The notes: generated by a model not told the origin, from the sequence alone. A stretch of 64,000 nucleotides of DNA from Limnanthes douglasii subsp. nivea (GCA_036936605.1 JAUPFV010000001.1:346219081-346283080); one strand, 5' to 3'. Positions 11,372 through 23,320 are shown, counted from the first letter of the stretch. Translations and numbers: made by a program.

Positions 11372-11511
11372 AACCAAACTCATCTAGGTTTTAATCACAA
11401 TTGAAAACCAAACTAGATAAAAAAAGTTAAAGAACCAAACTCATCTAGGTTTTAATCACAATTGAAAACCTAACTAGATAAAAACAATTAAAGAACCAAA
11501 CTCATCTAGGT
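11372..11511 (+). repeat. 61-bp tandem repeat, about 2.3 copies, unit 1
   Basis: The phrase AACCAAACTCATCTAGG recurs at 11372, 11433 and 11494, with TTTTAATCACAATTGAAAACC and an A-rich tail between. Same array in unit 2 (26244-26385) and unit 3 (43764-43907). No coding content. Confidence 0.85.
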
Positions 11512-11810
11512 ATTTAGAATAAAGTATGGTTAGATGATCTTACAAAGGTATTCTTAGGACGATGTTATGAAACAAAACGATTATAATCTATATTTACGTT
11601 TTCTAATCAATTTGGAAGAACTAACTAAATATGTTGATTTATAACAGTGGGATAGTTTGATTTTAGTTTCCTTTAGGTTATCATGTTAGCTGATATTCGG
11701 TGATATTGTCCCATCGATCAATTTAAAATATCATCTATTTTCGAAATCGATGATTGATAATATTTAGATCGTGTAGTACCAAGTACTTTATAGACCATAT
11801 TCAGATATTC

Positions 11811-12065
11811 GAAGGCAAAACGAATTCAATGCAATCAAACCAATCGAAGGCAGCGACAAAAAGAATTTAATACAACCAAACCATTCGAAGGCAATGCGAA
11901 TTTATCATTCAAGCCATTCGAAAGCAGCGCGAATTCAATGCAACCAAACATTTCGAAGACAATGCGAATTGAATGCAACCAGACTATTCGTAGGAAATAC
12001 GAATTCAAAGCAATCAAGACATATGAAGGCCACACATATTTAATGCAATCAAATCATTCGAATAG
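11811..12065 (+). repeat. 35-bp minisatellite with TTCGAA core, unit 1
   Basis: Degenerate copies of about 35 bp built on CATTCGAAGGCAATGCGAATT followed by CAATGCAACCAAAC. The TTCGAA and GCGAATT words recur through the stretch. The array keeps its place but varies in copy number between units (26635-26965, 44203-44485). Open frames across it are repeat artefacts. Confidence 0.85.
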
Positions 12066-13318
12066 TCAATATAAACTGTTTTATATAGCAAGTAATGGGT
12101 ATGCATGTGCGTTGGGCCTATTGGGCCTATTGGGCGTTTTGGGCGTTTTGGGTCATTGGACCTAGACAATTTGTCCATTTGAGGCTAATCTCTCATCTAA
12201 CTTGCTAAATAAACCCAAATTATTCTTTATTACACAAAAGACCCTTGACATTATACATTTGTTGGGTCTATATTATAAACTAGATATTGGTTCAATATTC
12301 CACCAGTTTAGTTCGTGGGTTGAGTTAATTCAATCATCATCAATACTAACTATACATGTTTTCTTTTCTAATACCATGGATGAATTCTTGGTTGCGAGAG
12401 AGTTTGAGTTTCATCATATAAATACCACCTAAATATGCACAACGTGGGATCTAATAAATGCGTATCAATTTAAAATATGAAAGGTATATATTCATTTAGT
12501 ATACTTAGAGTATGCGTATATCTTATTTCTTTTCAAATTTAAGTCTTAAGTGATTGGAACGTATGAACATCATATATTTTTGAAATCAGCGACCTTAGTC
12601 GTATTCATAAACCATTCTCACGTATTAACAAAAAAATTAGTTTTCCTTTGTTAAAAAAGGAAGTATGCATAAACACTTTTCAACATTCGATCAATTTAAA
12701 CTATCCGTTTATTGGAATATGGATCGAGTACTTTTAAATTGCACTAGATTTTGAGTTATTGTATTCTTGATATTCTTCCAACACAATTTAATGGTATGGT
12801 TTATGAGATCTTCAGTGGAATACTATTTATTTATGAATTCTTTTTACATTCAATAGATTTTTTTTAACAAAATATATTGATGGGTTCAGAAGAGAATATG
12901 TGATAATCAAATGATAAATACTATATAAAGCCCAATCTGGCTTCCAAATAACTTTCGGAACAATAACAAACAAGCTATAAAAAAACAACGTCGTTTGACA
13001 ATTTTTTAAGACACATTGGATATATTTGAATATTGCACTTTTATATTAGTGAGCATAATACAAGAGAGGTACATTAAGTGGGGTTCTATATTTATTTTAT
13101 AACGAAATAGTTTATCACGGATTCTTATGATGGCTTTTGTATCAAGAAAAACATAATGAAGGACAGGAGAACATGAATTTTTTATGATTTACTAGATAAA
13201 CAATGGATCTTTTTGAAGTTTTAGTAGAGTTTTTTAATACGTAGCAAATAGTAAAGTTGCGAAATTAATAAATTTAGGTTCTATATAATGAATTTTTTGA
13301 AATTCACGATATTACTTT

Positions 13319-13462
13319 TGAGGTTCAGTTTGGACACGTTGATGGAGAGGAAATGAAGTTGCTGAATGACTGGCTAAATGGGGACATAGATTCTTTGAGG
13401 ATAATATCATTGTTTCTATTGATGATGTTGAGCTAAAATCCCGTATATGGAAGGATTTGTGA
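13319..13462 (+). pseudogene. RNase H-like relic I, unit 1
   Basis: Reading from 13346 gives RGNEVAE, a stop, LAKWGH, then an open run to the TGA at 13460. This resembles the C-terminal end of plant LINE-derived RNase H-like (RVT_3) proteins, where a conserved RxGNxVADxLAK block holds the last acidic residue. Only this tail is recognisable; one in-frame TGA (13367) breaks it. The same relic occurs in units 2 and 3. The match is from motif recognition over about 15 residues, so it is tentative. Confidence 0.45.
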
Positions 13463-14573
13463 GATTTTGAATCTTTTTGTAACATTCTTTGTTATCATAT
13501 TTGATTCGATTTCCATGTTATAGGTTTTTCACATGTTCCCATGTGTTATCTTGAGTAAAGAAGAAGATTTTGAAACTCGTTGTTGACCATTTTAGCTAAT
13601 TCGATGCAGATGATTAGATTCACTTATATATTTATCGTTTCTTAGACTCCAAGTATTATTAGGTTATTCTTCTAACTATTTTCTATATTTCATGGAGTCT
13701 ATGTGATTGTGTCTGCAAGTAATTATATTGACTTGTTATATTAAGTCTCTTGCAGGTGTGTATGTTTAAAATATTGAAATGTCATGTACGATTGTTTATG
13801 TGCATCTTGTTTTTGAGAGGCTTTGGTCTAGTCCTCTCTATGATTTGTAATTTTATTTTTTAATAATATACATATAGTCGCATTGAGTAGTTTTATAAAT
13901 AAAAACACAAAACATAACTCTAAGTATTAAAAAAAGAAAGCCGTAAGGCTGTGAAGAAAAATATTGTTCCCATTATTGGTTTAACGACATAATACTTTCA
14001 AATTTTATCATATTTAGAGTAATTGTATTCTTGATCTGCTCCGAGCATAATTTTAGCGTATGGTTTCAAGAGATATTAAATGAATTTTTTTGTATTTAAA
14101 ATAACTTGTTATGATATTTGTTAATATAAATTAATTTTATTATATTTAAAATGTATTGATGATTTCAGAACCGAATGGATGAGGATCGCAAACCTAACTT
14201 TGCTTCTAAAAGACTTTCATAACGACAACAAACAAGATATGCCACTTTTGGTAAGACACATTGTATATATTTGGAGACCGTGCTTTTGGACTGTAATGTG
14301 AACGTAATACAAGGCAACTACATGAAGTGCAGTTGTATTTTTTTTATTCAGCAAAAGTTTGTCATGGCTTCTCAAATAGCTTTTGTATTAAGAAAAACAT
14401 AATGACGTAAAGTAGAACATAAAAAAATTAGGTATTACTAGATAAACAACGGATCATTATGAGGTTTTAGTAGAGTTTTTCAATACTTTGCAAGTAGAAA
14501 AGTAAGTTGCGGAAGTAGTAAACTTGGGTTCTACAAATTGAATTATTTGATATTATTGATCTAAGTTTTTGAG

Positions 14574-14740
14574 GTTCAATTTGAACATGTTGGTGGAGAG
14601 CCAATAAAGTTGCTGATGGGTTGGCTAAATGGGAACATTGAGGCACTGATGATAATATCATTTTTGCTATTGATGGCGTTGAGCTAAAAGCCCTAATAAG
14701 GAAATATTCGTGGGTTTGGCATCTTTTGAAAATGGATAAC
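14574..14740 (+). pseudogene. RNase H-like relic II, unit 1
   Basis: This is a diverged duplicate of relic I about 1.2 kb downstream, with aligned flanks on both sides. In frame it reads RANKVADGLAKWEH, a stop, then an open run of about 40 codons. The ADGLAK block is closer to the RVT_3 consensus than in relic I. Present in units 1, 3 and 4, deleted from unit 2. The antisense open frame over it (14467-14757) has no recognisable content. Confidence 0.45.
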
Positions 14741-15456
14741 ATTGTTTTTTTTATCATATTTTATTTAATTTACATATTATATTGGTTTTAACATGTTTTA
14801 ATGTGATTTTATATTGAGTAAAGAAGATAATTTTGAAACTTGGTGCTCTACATTTCGGTTCTTGCGATGCCGATGATCAGATAGACTTTTGATTTATTTT
14901 TGCTTTGAGGATTGTTATATCCCCAATTTATATATTTATCGTTTCTTCGACACCAAGTAGTATTAGGTTATTCTGCCCAACTATTTCTATTTCATGGAGT
15001 CTATGCGATTGTGTCTGGAAGCAATTATAATGACTTGTCATTTTAAGTCTCCTGCAGGTGGGTATGTTGAAAATATTGAAACTTCATGTACAATTTATTA
15101 TCTGGATGTTTTTTGTGTGAAACTTTGGTCTAGTCCCCTCTACCATTTGTAATTTTATTTCTTATTGATACAAGTATACTCGCATTGACTAGTTTTATAA
15201 GAAAAAACACAAAATATATCTAAGTACATTTTTTATAAAGTTGTGTAGAAAATTATTTCTCATAGAGTCGGCAGAACTACAACTTGCAGATATCGTTAAA
15301 AGTTTTGATTTAACAAATTGGACAGAGGTAGTTTGGTAAGAAAATATGATAAATTACTCGTGGTATCTACCATAATATATGATTTTCTGTATTCCTTATG
15401 ATTAAACTTATCTAGGTTTTACTATAGGAAAATTTTAAATTTAAGTCTCGTGAAAG

Positions 15457-15466
15457 TATATAAATA
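15457..15466 (+). promoter_or_regulatory. TATA box upstream of a conserved short ORF
   Basis: TATATAAATA lies about 140 bp before the ATG at 15605 and is unchanged in units 2, 3 and 4. A start of transcription near 15488 would be expected if it is active. Confidence 0.4.
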
Positions 15467-15604
15467 TAGATATTAGTTGGGCTAATTATTATGTTGAAGA
15501 TGAAACCATTGGCCCAATCGATAACTAAGCGAACTATATGTTCACTAACTATAAATTGGTCTAACCAAACCTTAATTCATGTTGTCATGTATATCGAATC
15601 AAAT

Positions 15605-15712
15605 ATGTCATTTCTAATTTTGTTATTTATCTTATCTCTTAGCTTCTATTTGTCGGTTTTCTCCAACGACTCCATCAAGGAGATTGTTCATAATCATTCG
15701 AGAACATTCTAG
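15605..15712 (+). CDS. Short ORF with signal-peptide-like start, unit 1
   Basis: The 35-codon ORF opens with MSFLILLFILSLSFYLSVFS followed by NDSIKEIV, a textbook hydrophobic secretion signal plus cleavage region. A longer in-frame reading from 15491 has an N-terminus that does not look like a signal. It is kept in unit 2 (30326-30433) and unit 3 (53215-53322); unit 4 is cut off just before the ATG by an LTR. The post-signal part faintly resembles the start of secreted plant DUF538 proteins, but the reading stops after 15 more residues. Probably the first piece of a truncated gene; possibly chance. Confidence 0.25.
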   Translation: MSFLILLFILSLSFYLSVFSNDSIKEIVHNHSRTF

Positions 15713-16494
15713 CGAGCAACTAACAAAGGTGTCAAAATACTACCGCTACCGGCTTCCGAAAATCAGACAGTGGCTTCGGGTCTTACATATATTCTCATGT
15801 CTTCAAGTTGTAAAGAGGTATATCATAGTCTTCTTATTTTTATATTTATATATAGATACACACATATACGTATGAGTAGTTATGATCTCGTGACGATTAA
15901 GGGTTTCTAACCAGTGTGATTCATGTAGTAGAGTCAAGCCTTAGTTTTAAGGGTTCATCACCGATATAAAATTTTGAAAATAGATGTCATAATACAATCT
16001 ATTTATGGAAACCTAAATGAGATTACTTACATAATTAATGATTTTATTTTAAAACATGCATCAAGATGTGAGAATGTTTATTTTTACGATTAGTCAAAAT
16101 ATATAGACCAATCGCGAACAAAAAAGGAATTTTTGTTCTGAAAAATGTTATCCAAAGTCATATTATATTTTTGGCATTGTGTATTGGTGATAATCTAGAA
16201 ATAAGGATGATATATCTTCTAAATGTACGTAAAGTAATTAGTTAGAAGACTATTCTTAACGGGAGATTAGATTTATTGGTTGACTTACACGATATTTAAA
16301 AACGTTTAATATCAAGAATTTAGAAATAATATTTCTATCTATATTTAATGGCATATGGTTTTTGAAAAAACGGCATCAATCTTAAAAAATAGAGATCTTA
16401 TAAAAAGTGTAGCATATGTTTATTTATATGGTTACTCGATCTGATTATATAGGGTTATTCATATATAAATCTCAAGATCGACAAAGATTGTTCT

Positions 16495-16773
16495 TGATAA
16501 GGAAATTGATTTATAAGGAACTTAAATGTAATTAATAAGGACTTGAACGATAAGTTCTATTAATAAAGAATAAGATTAAAGCTTTATATTGAGAATAGGG
16601 ACTTAAATGTAAATAAATCTTTTATGTAACCGTATTTGTAACTAACTCACTTGGCCTATTTAAAGAGGTCAATGAGACTGATAACACTTATGAAATAATA
16701 AGAGGAGAAAGATTATATTCACCATCTAAAAATCTCTCTGCTGATTCTTAGTCAATATTTTCTGTTCTCACCA
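16495..16773 (+). repeat. 5' LTR of gypsy copy B (279 bp)
   Basis: TGATAAGGA to CTCACCA. Contains TATTTAAAGAGG as a possible core promoter. About ten differences from its partner at 23702-23980. Confidence 0.95.
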
Positions 16774-16776
16774 AAT

Positions 16777-16792
16777 TGGCGCTAGAATGAGG
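16777..16792 (+). other. Primer binding site, copy B (tRNA-Asn)
   Basis: TGGCGCTAGAATGAGG, three bases after the LTR, complements the 3' end of plant tRNA-Asn with one mismatch. Confidence 0.75.
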
Positions 16793-16883
16793 GGTCGAAG
16801 ATACTTGATCGATAGATCAAAAATCGAGGTTCGAATTTTTTTGTTTTCTTGAAGCATTTCGTTTATATTTTCGTTGATCGGAG

Positions 16884-19302
16884 ATGAATTCGGAGGAAGG
16901 AGATAATCCTCATATTCGAAGGGCTTTGGAGACATTGAGATCTGATCTGCAAGAGAAAGAAGCAGATGAATCAGTTCCGATTCGATCAAATCAATTTGAT
17001 TTTGAAGGTAAAATGAATGAGTTGATAAGAAAAGTGGCAGAACTTGATAAATTTGCTCAAAAGAAACAAGATAATAATGATGCTAAACTTAGATCTGAAA
17101 TAGCAAGAGGTAATCGGGATGATCAGTCGGATCCATCGAATGACGTCGACGATGTTCAAGATGTTCAACGTAAAATACATTTTGAGCGTAAGAAGGAGCA
17201 TAGTAGAATGAGAAAAAAAGAAAAGTTGAAGCGATGGTATGTAGATTCTATTGAAGAAGATTTTGAAAATTCGGAATCAGATGAAACACCAAGATATAAG
17301 CATTTTCGAAGTCATTCAAAAGAAGGAGGATACGAATTTTGGCCAGCTAAAATGTATAAGGAAGGAAGGCAAAAGAAGGAAAGACGAGGGTATTCTCCTT
17401 GGAAATTTGAAGGCGAGCCAAGTTTGTATGCTACTGTAGGAATGAGGAACGAATACCAGTTTGTTTAAGGACTAGATTGGAGGGATTCACCGTTGATTAG
17501 TGCGATTAGATCTGTACCACTTCCGAGGCGGTTTGACATTTCTAAAATTGACAAGTTTGATGGAACTCAAGATCCAGATGATCATATAGAGCAATTCAAT
17601 AACTATATGACTAATTTCGAGGACGATGATAAATTGGTTTGTAGAGCATTCTCTCAAACATTCAAAGGAACAACATTAAAATGGTATAATAAGATTCCTA
17701 AGGAGTCCATTGTAAATTTCAGAGGCTTTTACACCAATTTTCGAAGACAGTTTGTGGGGAAGCAAAGAAATGAGAGCTAACGGAGATACGATAATACAAT
17801 GTAAGCAAGCTGTGGGAGAAAAGTTGAAGGATTATACTAAAATATTTGTATCAACAAAAGCAGGATTAGATGATTGTGAGGAGGTGGTAGCTATGGCAGC
17901 ATTCCGACAAGGATTGTTGCCAGGAGATTTAGCTGATGAAACAACAAGGCGTAGGGCATTAACATTCGGAGCTCTCATTGCTCAGGTTGAAAATCAGATC
18001 AAAGTCGAAGAGTCTACTCGAGTTCGAGGAGGGAATAATAGTGTTCAGAAAGGGAATAGTCAAGTGGGAAATAATCAAGTGAACGCTTCGAATAATAACT
18101 CGTCGCGCGCGAGGGGTAGTCAAAATGTTTCCAATCGAGGAGGTTCGAACTCATATCAAGGGGGTTCTAATCAGCACAATTTTAGTAATCAATACCAATT
18201 TAGACCAAGATCGAATGTATGGGTAAGACCAGAATATTATGCTGATTTGACTGAAAATGTGGCATCGATTTATGAGAAAACCAAGGGAACAGTAAATTTT
18301 AGAAAGCCGGCACCAATTAATAGACCAAGAGAGGAACGCAACAGCAGGTTCTGTAGGTATCATGATGATATTGGGCATGATACGAATGATTGTATTGCTT
18401 TGAAGAAGGAAATGCAGATTTTGATAGAGAATGGAAAATTGTTAGAGTACGTCAAAAGGAACGCTAAAGCCGTAACTCAAAAGGTAAGTAATCCTAACTC
18501 TAAGCAGGAAAGTGCATTGATGATTTTAGATATTGCAGAGGATGAATTTGATGTGGCTTCGGAATATGTCGACCCAGATCCCAGTCGATTGTTGTTGATG
18601 TCGGTTGATGAGCCGATGTGTAAGGGACGTGTTCGAGATTTATGTGCGTTCTTTGAGTCCTTGGCAATATTTGGGGGAGACTCAATGACTAATGATACTA
18701 ATAATTCGAGGAAAAGACATATAGTAAATTTAACGCATCAAATTGAAGGAGGAACATCAGCACATCTATACAATAAGAAGAATGTCCCATTTATAATTTT
18801 TGATGGAGATGATTTGAGAGGAGTTACAGGACCACATGAAGATGCAGTAGTCATTGGAGCAGAAGTGTGTGGGGTAGAAGTTCGACGAGTATTGATTGAT
18901 ACTGGAAGTTCTGCTAATGTGTTGTTCAAATCAACATTTGATAGATTAAACCCTCCGCCTCGGATAGAAAGGTCAGAAAGAACTATAATTGGGTTTACTG
19001 GTGCAACAGCGAACGTAGTAGGGGAATTTGAAGGTGAAATTTCTCTGGGAAAAGGGCCTTTTAAAAAGAAAGTACAAGTACTTTTTATGGTGGTAGATTA
19101 TCCGTCGAGTTACAATGCTATCTTTGGAAGGTCATGGCTGGCAAAAATGTATGCTATAGTTTCTACAGTTCATCAATGCTTGAAATATGTAGTTGGGGAT
19201 CGAATTAGTGTAGTTCGAAGTGATAAAAAAGTAGCTAGAGAGTGTTATGCTGCTGCATTTAGACTACGTGATAAAAGTACCGATGATCCAATGGAGAAAT
19301 AG
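16884..19302 (+). pseudogene. gag-protease of gypsy copy B, broken
   Basis: Starts at the ATG at 16884. Charged N-terminus, then a TAA at 17466-17468 (CAA in sibling copies). The Gag core continues from about 17493 (IDKFDGTQDPDDHIEQF; CRAFSQTFKGTTLKWYNKIP). An extra G near 17757 shifts the frame. The second long run, 17752-19302, has the CX2HX4HX4C knuckle (CRYHDDIGHDTNDC) and the protease motif IDTGSSANVLF, then SYNAIFGRSWLAKM. It ends at a TAG (19300-19302) shared with copies A and D. Copy B lacks the short QSNGPK-containing segment found after the knuckle in A and C. Confidence 0.9.
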
Positions 19303-22300
19303 CAATTTGGGGGGTTGCCTTCTGGTAGTAAAGATGAAGGAATTGATGATTCGAGGTCAACCCCGAGTTCTGTGATAGTAAGTGAACAAATTGAGGAATA
19401 CGTCTTCGATAATAACAGAGTACTTCGAATTGGGACTTTATTGTCTTTATTAGTGCGAGAAAGGTTATTGAATTTTTTGTCTAAAAACTTGGATGTGTTT
19501 GCTTGGAAGTCTGAGGATGTAGTGGGGGGTCCCGATTGATATTATATGTCATAGTTTGGCTGTGGATTCGAAGATCAAGCAATAATACAAAAAAGGAGAG
19601 CTTTTTCTTTGGAAAAATCTTAGGCCATAATTGTTGAAGTAGATAGATTGTATAAAATGGGGCATATTAGGGAGTCCAAATATCAGAAGTGGACAGCTAA
19701 TCCTGTAGTGGTGAAAAAGAAGAATGGAAAATGGAGAATGTGTGTAGACTTCACAGATTTAAACAGAGCTTTCCCAACGGATCCTTTTCCAGTACCTCGA
19801 ATTGATCAATTAGTGGATTCTACTTCTGGAAACAAAATTCTAACATTTATGGATGCATTTTCAGGATATAATCAAATTCAAATGAATCCAGAGGATGAAG
19901 AAAGCACAACCTTTATCACTGATCGAGGTTTACATTGTTATAGAGTGATGCCGTTTGGATTGAAAAATGTTGGGTCTACATATCAAAGGTTGATGAATAA
20001 AGCATTTGCTTCACAAATAGGGAGGAATATCGAGGTATACATCGATGATATGCTAGTTAAGAGCAAAAGTGATGATGATCATATTGATGATTTAGAAGAG
20101 ACGTTTCTGAATCTTAGAGCAATACAGTTGAAGTTGAACCCAGAAAAATGCACGTTTGGAGTCTGATCGGGTAAGTTTCTGGGATATGTGATAAGTGAAA
20201 GAGGAATTGAAGTGGATCCAGAACAATTGAAGGCTTTGATATCAATGTCTTCGCCTCGGAATATCAAGGAAGTGCAAATATTAACATGCAGGTTAGCAGC
20301 TCTGAACAGATTCATTTCTCGTTTTTCAGATAAATGCTTGCCTTTTTTCAAGGTGTTACGTCGACCAAAGAATTTTGAGTGGACTTCGGATTATGAAGAA
20401 GTTTTTGTTAAGATAAAAAATCTTTTGTCCTCTCCTGAAATATTATCAAAGCCTAGAGAAGGTGAACAACTGTTTTTGTATATAGCAGTATCGGATTATG
20501 CAGTGAGTGCAGTTCTGATAAGTGAAGATACGGGAATTTCAAAGCCCATTTATTATGTCAGTAAAAGTTTGGTTGATGCTGAAAAACGTTATTTAAAGCT
20601 CGAAAAATTGGCGTTGTGTATAATAGTGGCGGCGAGAAAAATGCGTCCTTACTTCCAAGCACATACAATTGTGGTTCGAACTTCTTATCCATTGAAAAAT
20701 GTATTTCAAAAGCCATATATCTCAGGAAGAATGACTAAGTGGTCTGTAGAATTGGGAGATTTTGATGTGTTGTTCTCTCCACGAACGGCTGTTAAAGCTC
20801 AGTCCTTAGCAGATTTCTTTGTTGAGTTTCGTTCGAGCAGGTCCGAAGAGAAAGAAGATGAAAAAATACACGCGAATCCGATGTGGACGGTACGAACTGA
20901 TGGAGGGTCTAGTAATAAAGGGTCGAGTGCGGGGATAGAATTGGTGGCACCGACAGGGGAGTATATGTTTCAAGCTATAAGATTTGGATTTCATGCTTCG
21001 AATAATGAAGCTGAATATGAAGCAGTGTTAGCAGGATTGCGGTTAGCAAAAGTTTGTGGAGCAATATTCGTGCACTTAGAGACAGATTCGCTGTTAGTGG
21101 TTAACCATGTTAAAGGAATATCAGAAGGTAAAAAAGATCGTTTAGTTTTGTATTTGCAAGAACTTCGAAGTATGATGGCACAATTTGAAAATGTTGAGGT
21201 GGAGCATATTCGAAGAGGAAATAACACAATGGCTGATTCTTTAGCAACAATGGCTTACTCTGAAGAATATCCATGGATTGTGACACAACCATTCCCTTTG
21301 ATTATAATAAGCTCTGAGCAATGTGAATTTGTTGAGGAAGTAGTAAATGATTCGGCGCGCATTCGAGGTGATTGGAGAACTGACTTGTTAAATTTTCTTA
21401 CAAAGGGAATACTACCTCTTGATAAGCACTTGCTCAGGAAAATAATGAGTAAAGCTCCTGGCTATGTGGTGTTGGATGGGGTATTGTATAAGAGGTCTGT
21501 GTCGAGGCCTTTATTACGATGTTTGAGTAAGCAATAATCTCAAAACATTTTATCTGAATTACATGATGGAGATGGATCAGCTCATTGTGGTTTCAAAGCT
21601 TTAACACGTAGGGTATTGTTGGCAGGATATTATTGGCCTACTATATTGCAGGATGCCAAGTTATTAGTTCGAAGTTGTGATACTTGTCAAAGGTATGCAC
21701 ATTTGATACATAAACCAGCGATACCTCTAATGATAATCTCTGAGGCGGTTCCTTTTGATAGATGGGGGATTGATTTGGTAGGACCCTTTCCTATGGCTTC
21801 AGGTGGAAGACAAATGATTATTATCGCAGTTGATTTTTTTTCGAAGTGGGCAGAAGCAGAGCCTTTAGCTGGAACAAAATCTAAGGATGTGATCAAGTTT
21901 ATTCTAAGTAACATCTGCTACCGTTTTGGAGTTCGTCGAAAGATAACAACAGACAACGGTCCCGAATTTAATAACAAGGAAATGGACTCTTTTTGCTCCT
22001 CGAAAGGAATACAGCAATGCTTTTCTACTTCTTTCCACCCACAAGCAAATGGGCAAGTGGAAGTTACAAATAGATCTATTTTGGAGGGTTTGAAGAAAAA
22101 TTTGGCGGGAGCAGCAGGGAAATGGCCAAATTATCTTCAAGAGGTGTTATAGGCATATCGTACAACTCCTAGAGAGGCAACAAAAGAGACTCCTTTTTCT
22201 TTGGTGTATGGAATGGATGATGTATGCCCTGCTGAATCTACATTACCTTCCTATAGGCTATTGCATTATTCCGAAGTAGATAATGATGAAGCTAGAAGGA

Positions 22301-22608
22301 TTGAGCTTGATTTGTTAGAGGAAAAGAGGGTTAAAGCACATTTGAATGTGGTTCATTATCAAACCTTAATGAGAAGCTGGTACGATGCTAAGGTTAAGAA
22401 GAGGGAGTTCAAAGTTTGTGATAAAGTGTTGTGAAAAGTATTTCTTCATACCAAGGATAAACACCTCGGAAAATTGGCTCCGAATTGGGAGGGTCCTTAT
22501 GAAGTCAAAATGAAGGTTAAGCCATGGTCATATAGGTTTTCTGATTGTGATGGGAGGATGCTTAAACACCCTTGGAATATAGAATATTTGAAATTATATT
22601 GTGAATAA
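19303..22608 (+). pseudogene. pol of gypsy copy B: RT, two RNase H, integrase
   Basis: In order: linker (19303-19539), RT with VDFTDLNRAF and YIDDMLVKSKS, gypsy RNase H (SDYAVSAVLIS), Tat-type second RNase H (TDGGSSNKGSSAG; NNEAEYEAVLAGL; LETDS), integrase with HHCC zinc region (SCDTCQR) and DDE residues in WGIDLVGP, TTDNGPEF and NGQVEVTNRS, and the C-terminal domain to 22608. Breaks: an extra G near 19529, one lost C near 19578, and stops at 19621, 20164 (CGA to TGA), 21535, 22150 (TGG to TAG) and 22432 (CGA to TGA). The domain set, particularly the dual RNase H, places the family in the Tat lineage of plant Ty3/gypsy. Confidence 0.93.
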
Positions 22609-22845
22609 AATCGAACTTAGAATTTTTGTAAAAGACAAACATACTCTTTCCTTATCTGTTGGCCCAGAAAGGTTTTAATGAGGTGTCTGGTAAAAATTGA
22701 AGTTCATAATAAAATTTCTTTTGGCCATTGGTTGTTTAATATGATGAATGATTTGTTATTTTGGTAACTTGGCAAAGACTGATCATCTTTGAAAGTTGAG
22801 CAAGAGTAATTTTCCAAAGCAATAGCTTTGAAGAAACAACCTGTT

Positions 22846-23010
22846 TCGAGATGCCACGTTTTATGAGCGCATCAAAATTTCGAGGTGCCACGTTTTATGA
22901 GCGCATCAAATTTTCGAGGTGCCACATAATATGAGCGCATCAAATTTTCGAGGTGCCACGTTTAATGAGTGCACCAATTTTTGAGGTGCCACGTTTAATG
23001 AGTGCACCAG
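22846..23010 (+). repeat. 34-bp tandem repeat in 3' region of copy B
   Basis: About five copies of CGAGGTGCCACGTTTTATGA plus GCGCATCAAATTTT, drifting to GTGCACCA. It lies between the pol stop and the antisense gene, as in C (35157-35321) and D (55290-55457). Confidence 0.93.
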
Positions 23011-23204
23011 AACTTTGAAATATTAAGATAGTTGACTGTATTGATTTTGTCATGATTTGTCAGAAAGTTATGATATTTTGTTATACTTAGAAAGTTGTGT
23101 GCTAAATAAAGTAAGGAGATTCATAAAATTTAAATATGCTTGTTTCATCGGATAAAGCTTGAAGCTTACAAAAAGGAGAAAACTATTTAAAAACAAACTA
23201 CTGT

Positions 23205-23270
23205 TTAGTCGTCTTCCGATGACCCTTCAGAAACGTCATCTTCTTATGAAGAGCTTGATGCAACCTCGAG
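23205..23270 (-). pseudogene. C-terminal remnant of the antisense gene, copy B
   Basis: Minus-strand reading matches the acidic last 20 or so codons of the antisense gene of copy C (EVASSSS-like, ending EDD stop at 23205-23207). The rest of the gene is missing up to its promoter region. A direct repeat GAGGTAGAAAGGGTGAGGAG occurs at the break (about 23269) and again at about 23351. Confidence 0.7.
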
Positions 23271-23312
23271 GTAGAAAGGGTGAGGAGAAAATGCATGCTC
23301 ATTGGAGCTAAG

Positions 23313-23320
23313 TATTTATA
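23313..23320 (-). promoter_or_regulatory. TATA box of the antisense gene, copy B
   Basis: The minus strand reads AAGTATAAATACTT, the same motif and about the same distance from the polypurine tract as the antisense promoter of copy C. Retained although the gene body is deleted. Confidence 0.55.

Larger units (their letters stand above)
4668..16494 (+). repeat. Tandem unit 1 (tRNA-Tyr unit), carrying a copia insertion
   Basis: Outside the copia (5988-11119 plus target duplication) this stretch matches unit 2 (24607-31216) and unit 3 (42115-46764, 51903-53924) end to end at very high identity by eye. Layout: AT-rich non-coding segment 4668-5679, tRNA-Tyr, non-coding 5773-5987, copia, 61-bp repeat, 35-bp minisatellite, AT-rich non-coding 12066-13300, RNase H relic I, AT-rich 13463-14560, relic II, a TATA box and short ORF at 15457-15712, then AT-rich DNA in which I see nothing. 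It has lost about 85 bp near 4964 compared with the other units. Between tRNA genes 1 and 2 the unit measures about 7.4 kb after subtracting insertions. Confidence 0.9.

Noticed and set aside
12202..12432. 76-codon frame kept in three units
   Set aside because: Starts at TTG, low complexity, no domain.
14467..14757. 96-codon minus-strand frame over RNase H relic II
   Set aside because: No similarity to any family; the plus strand explains the conservation.
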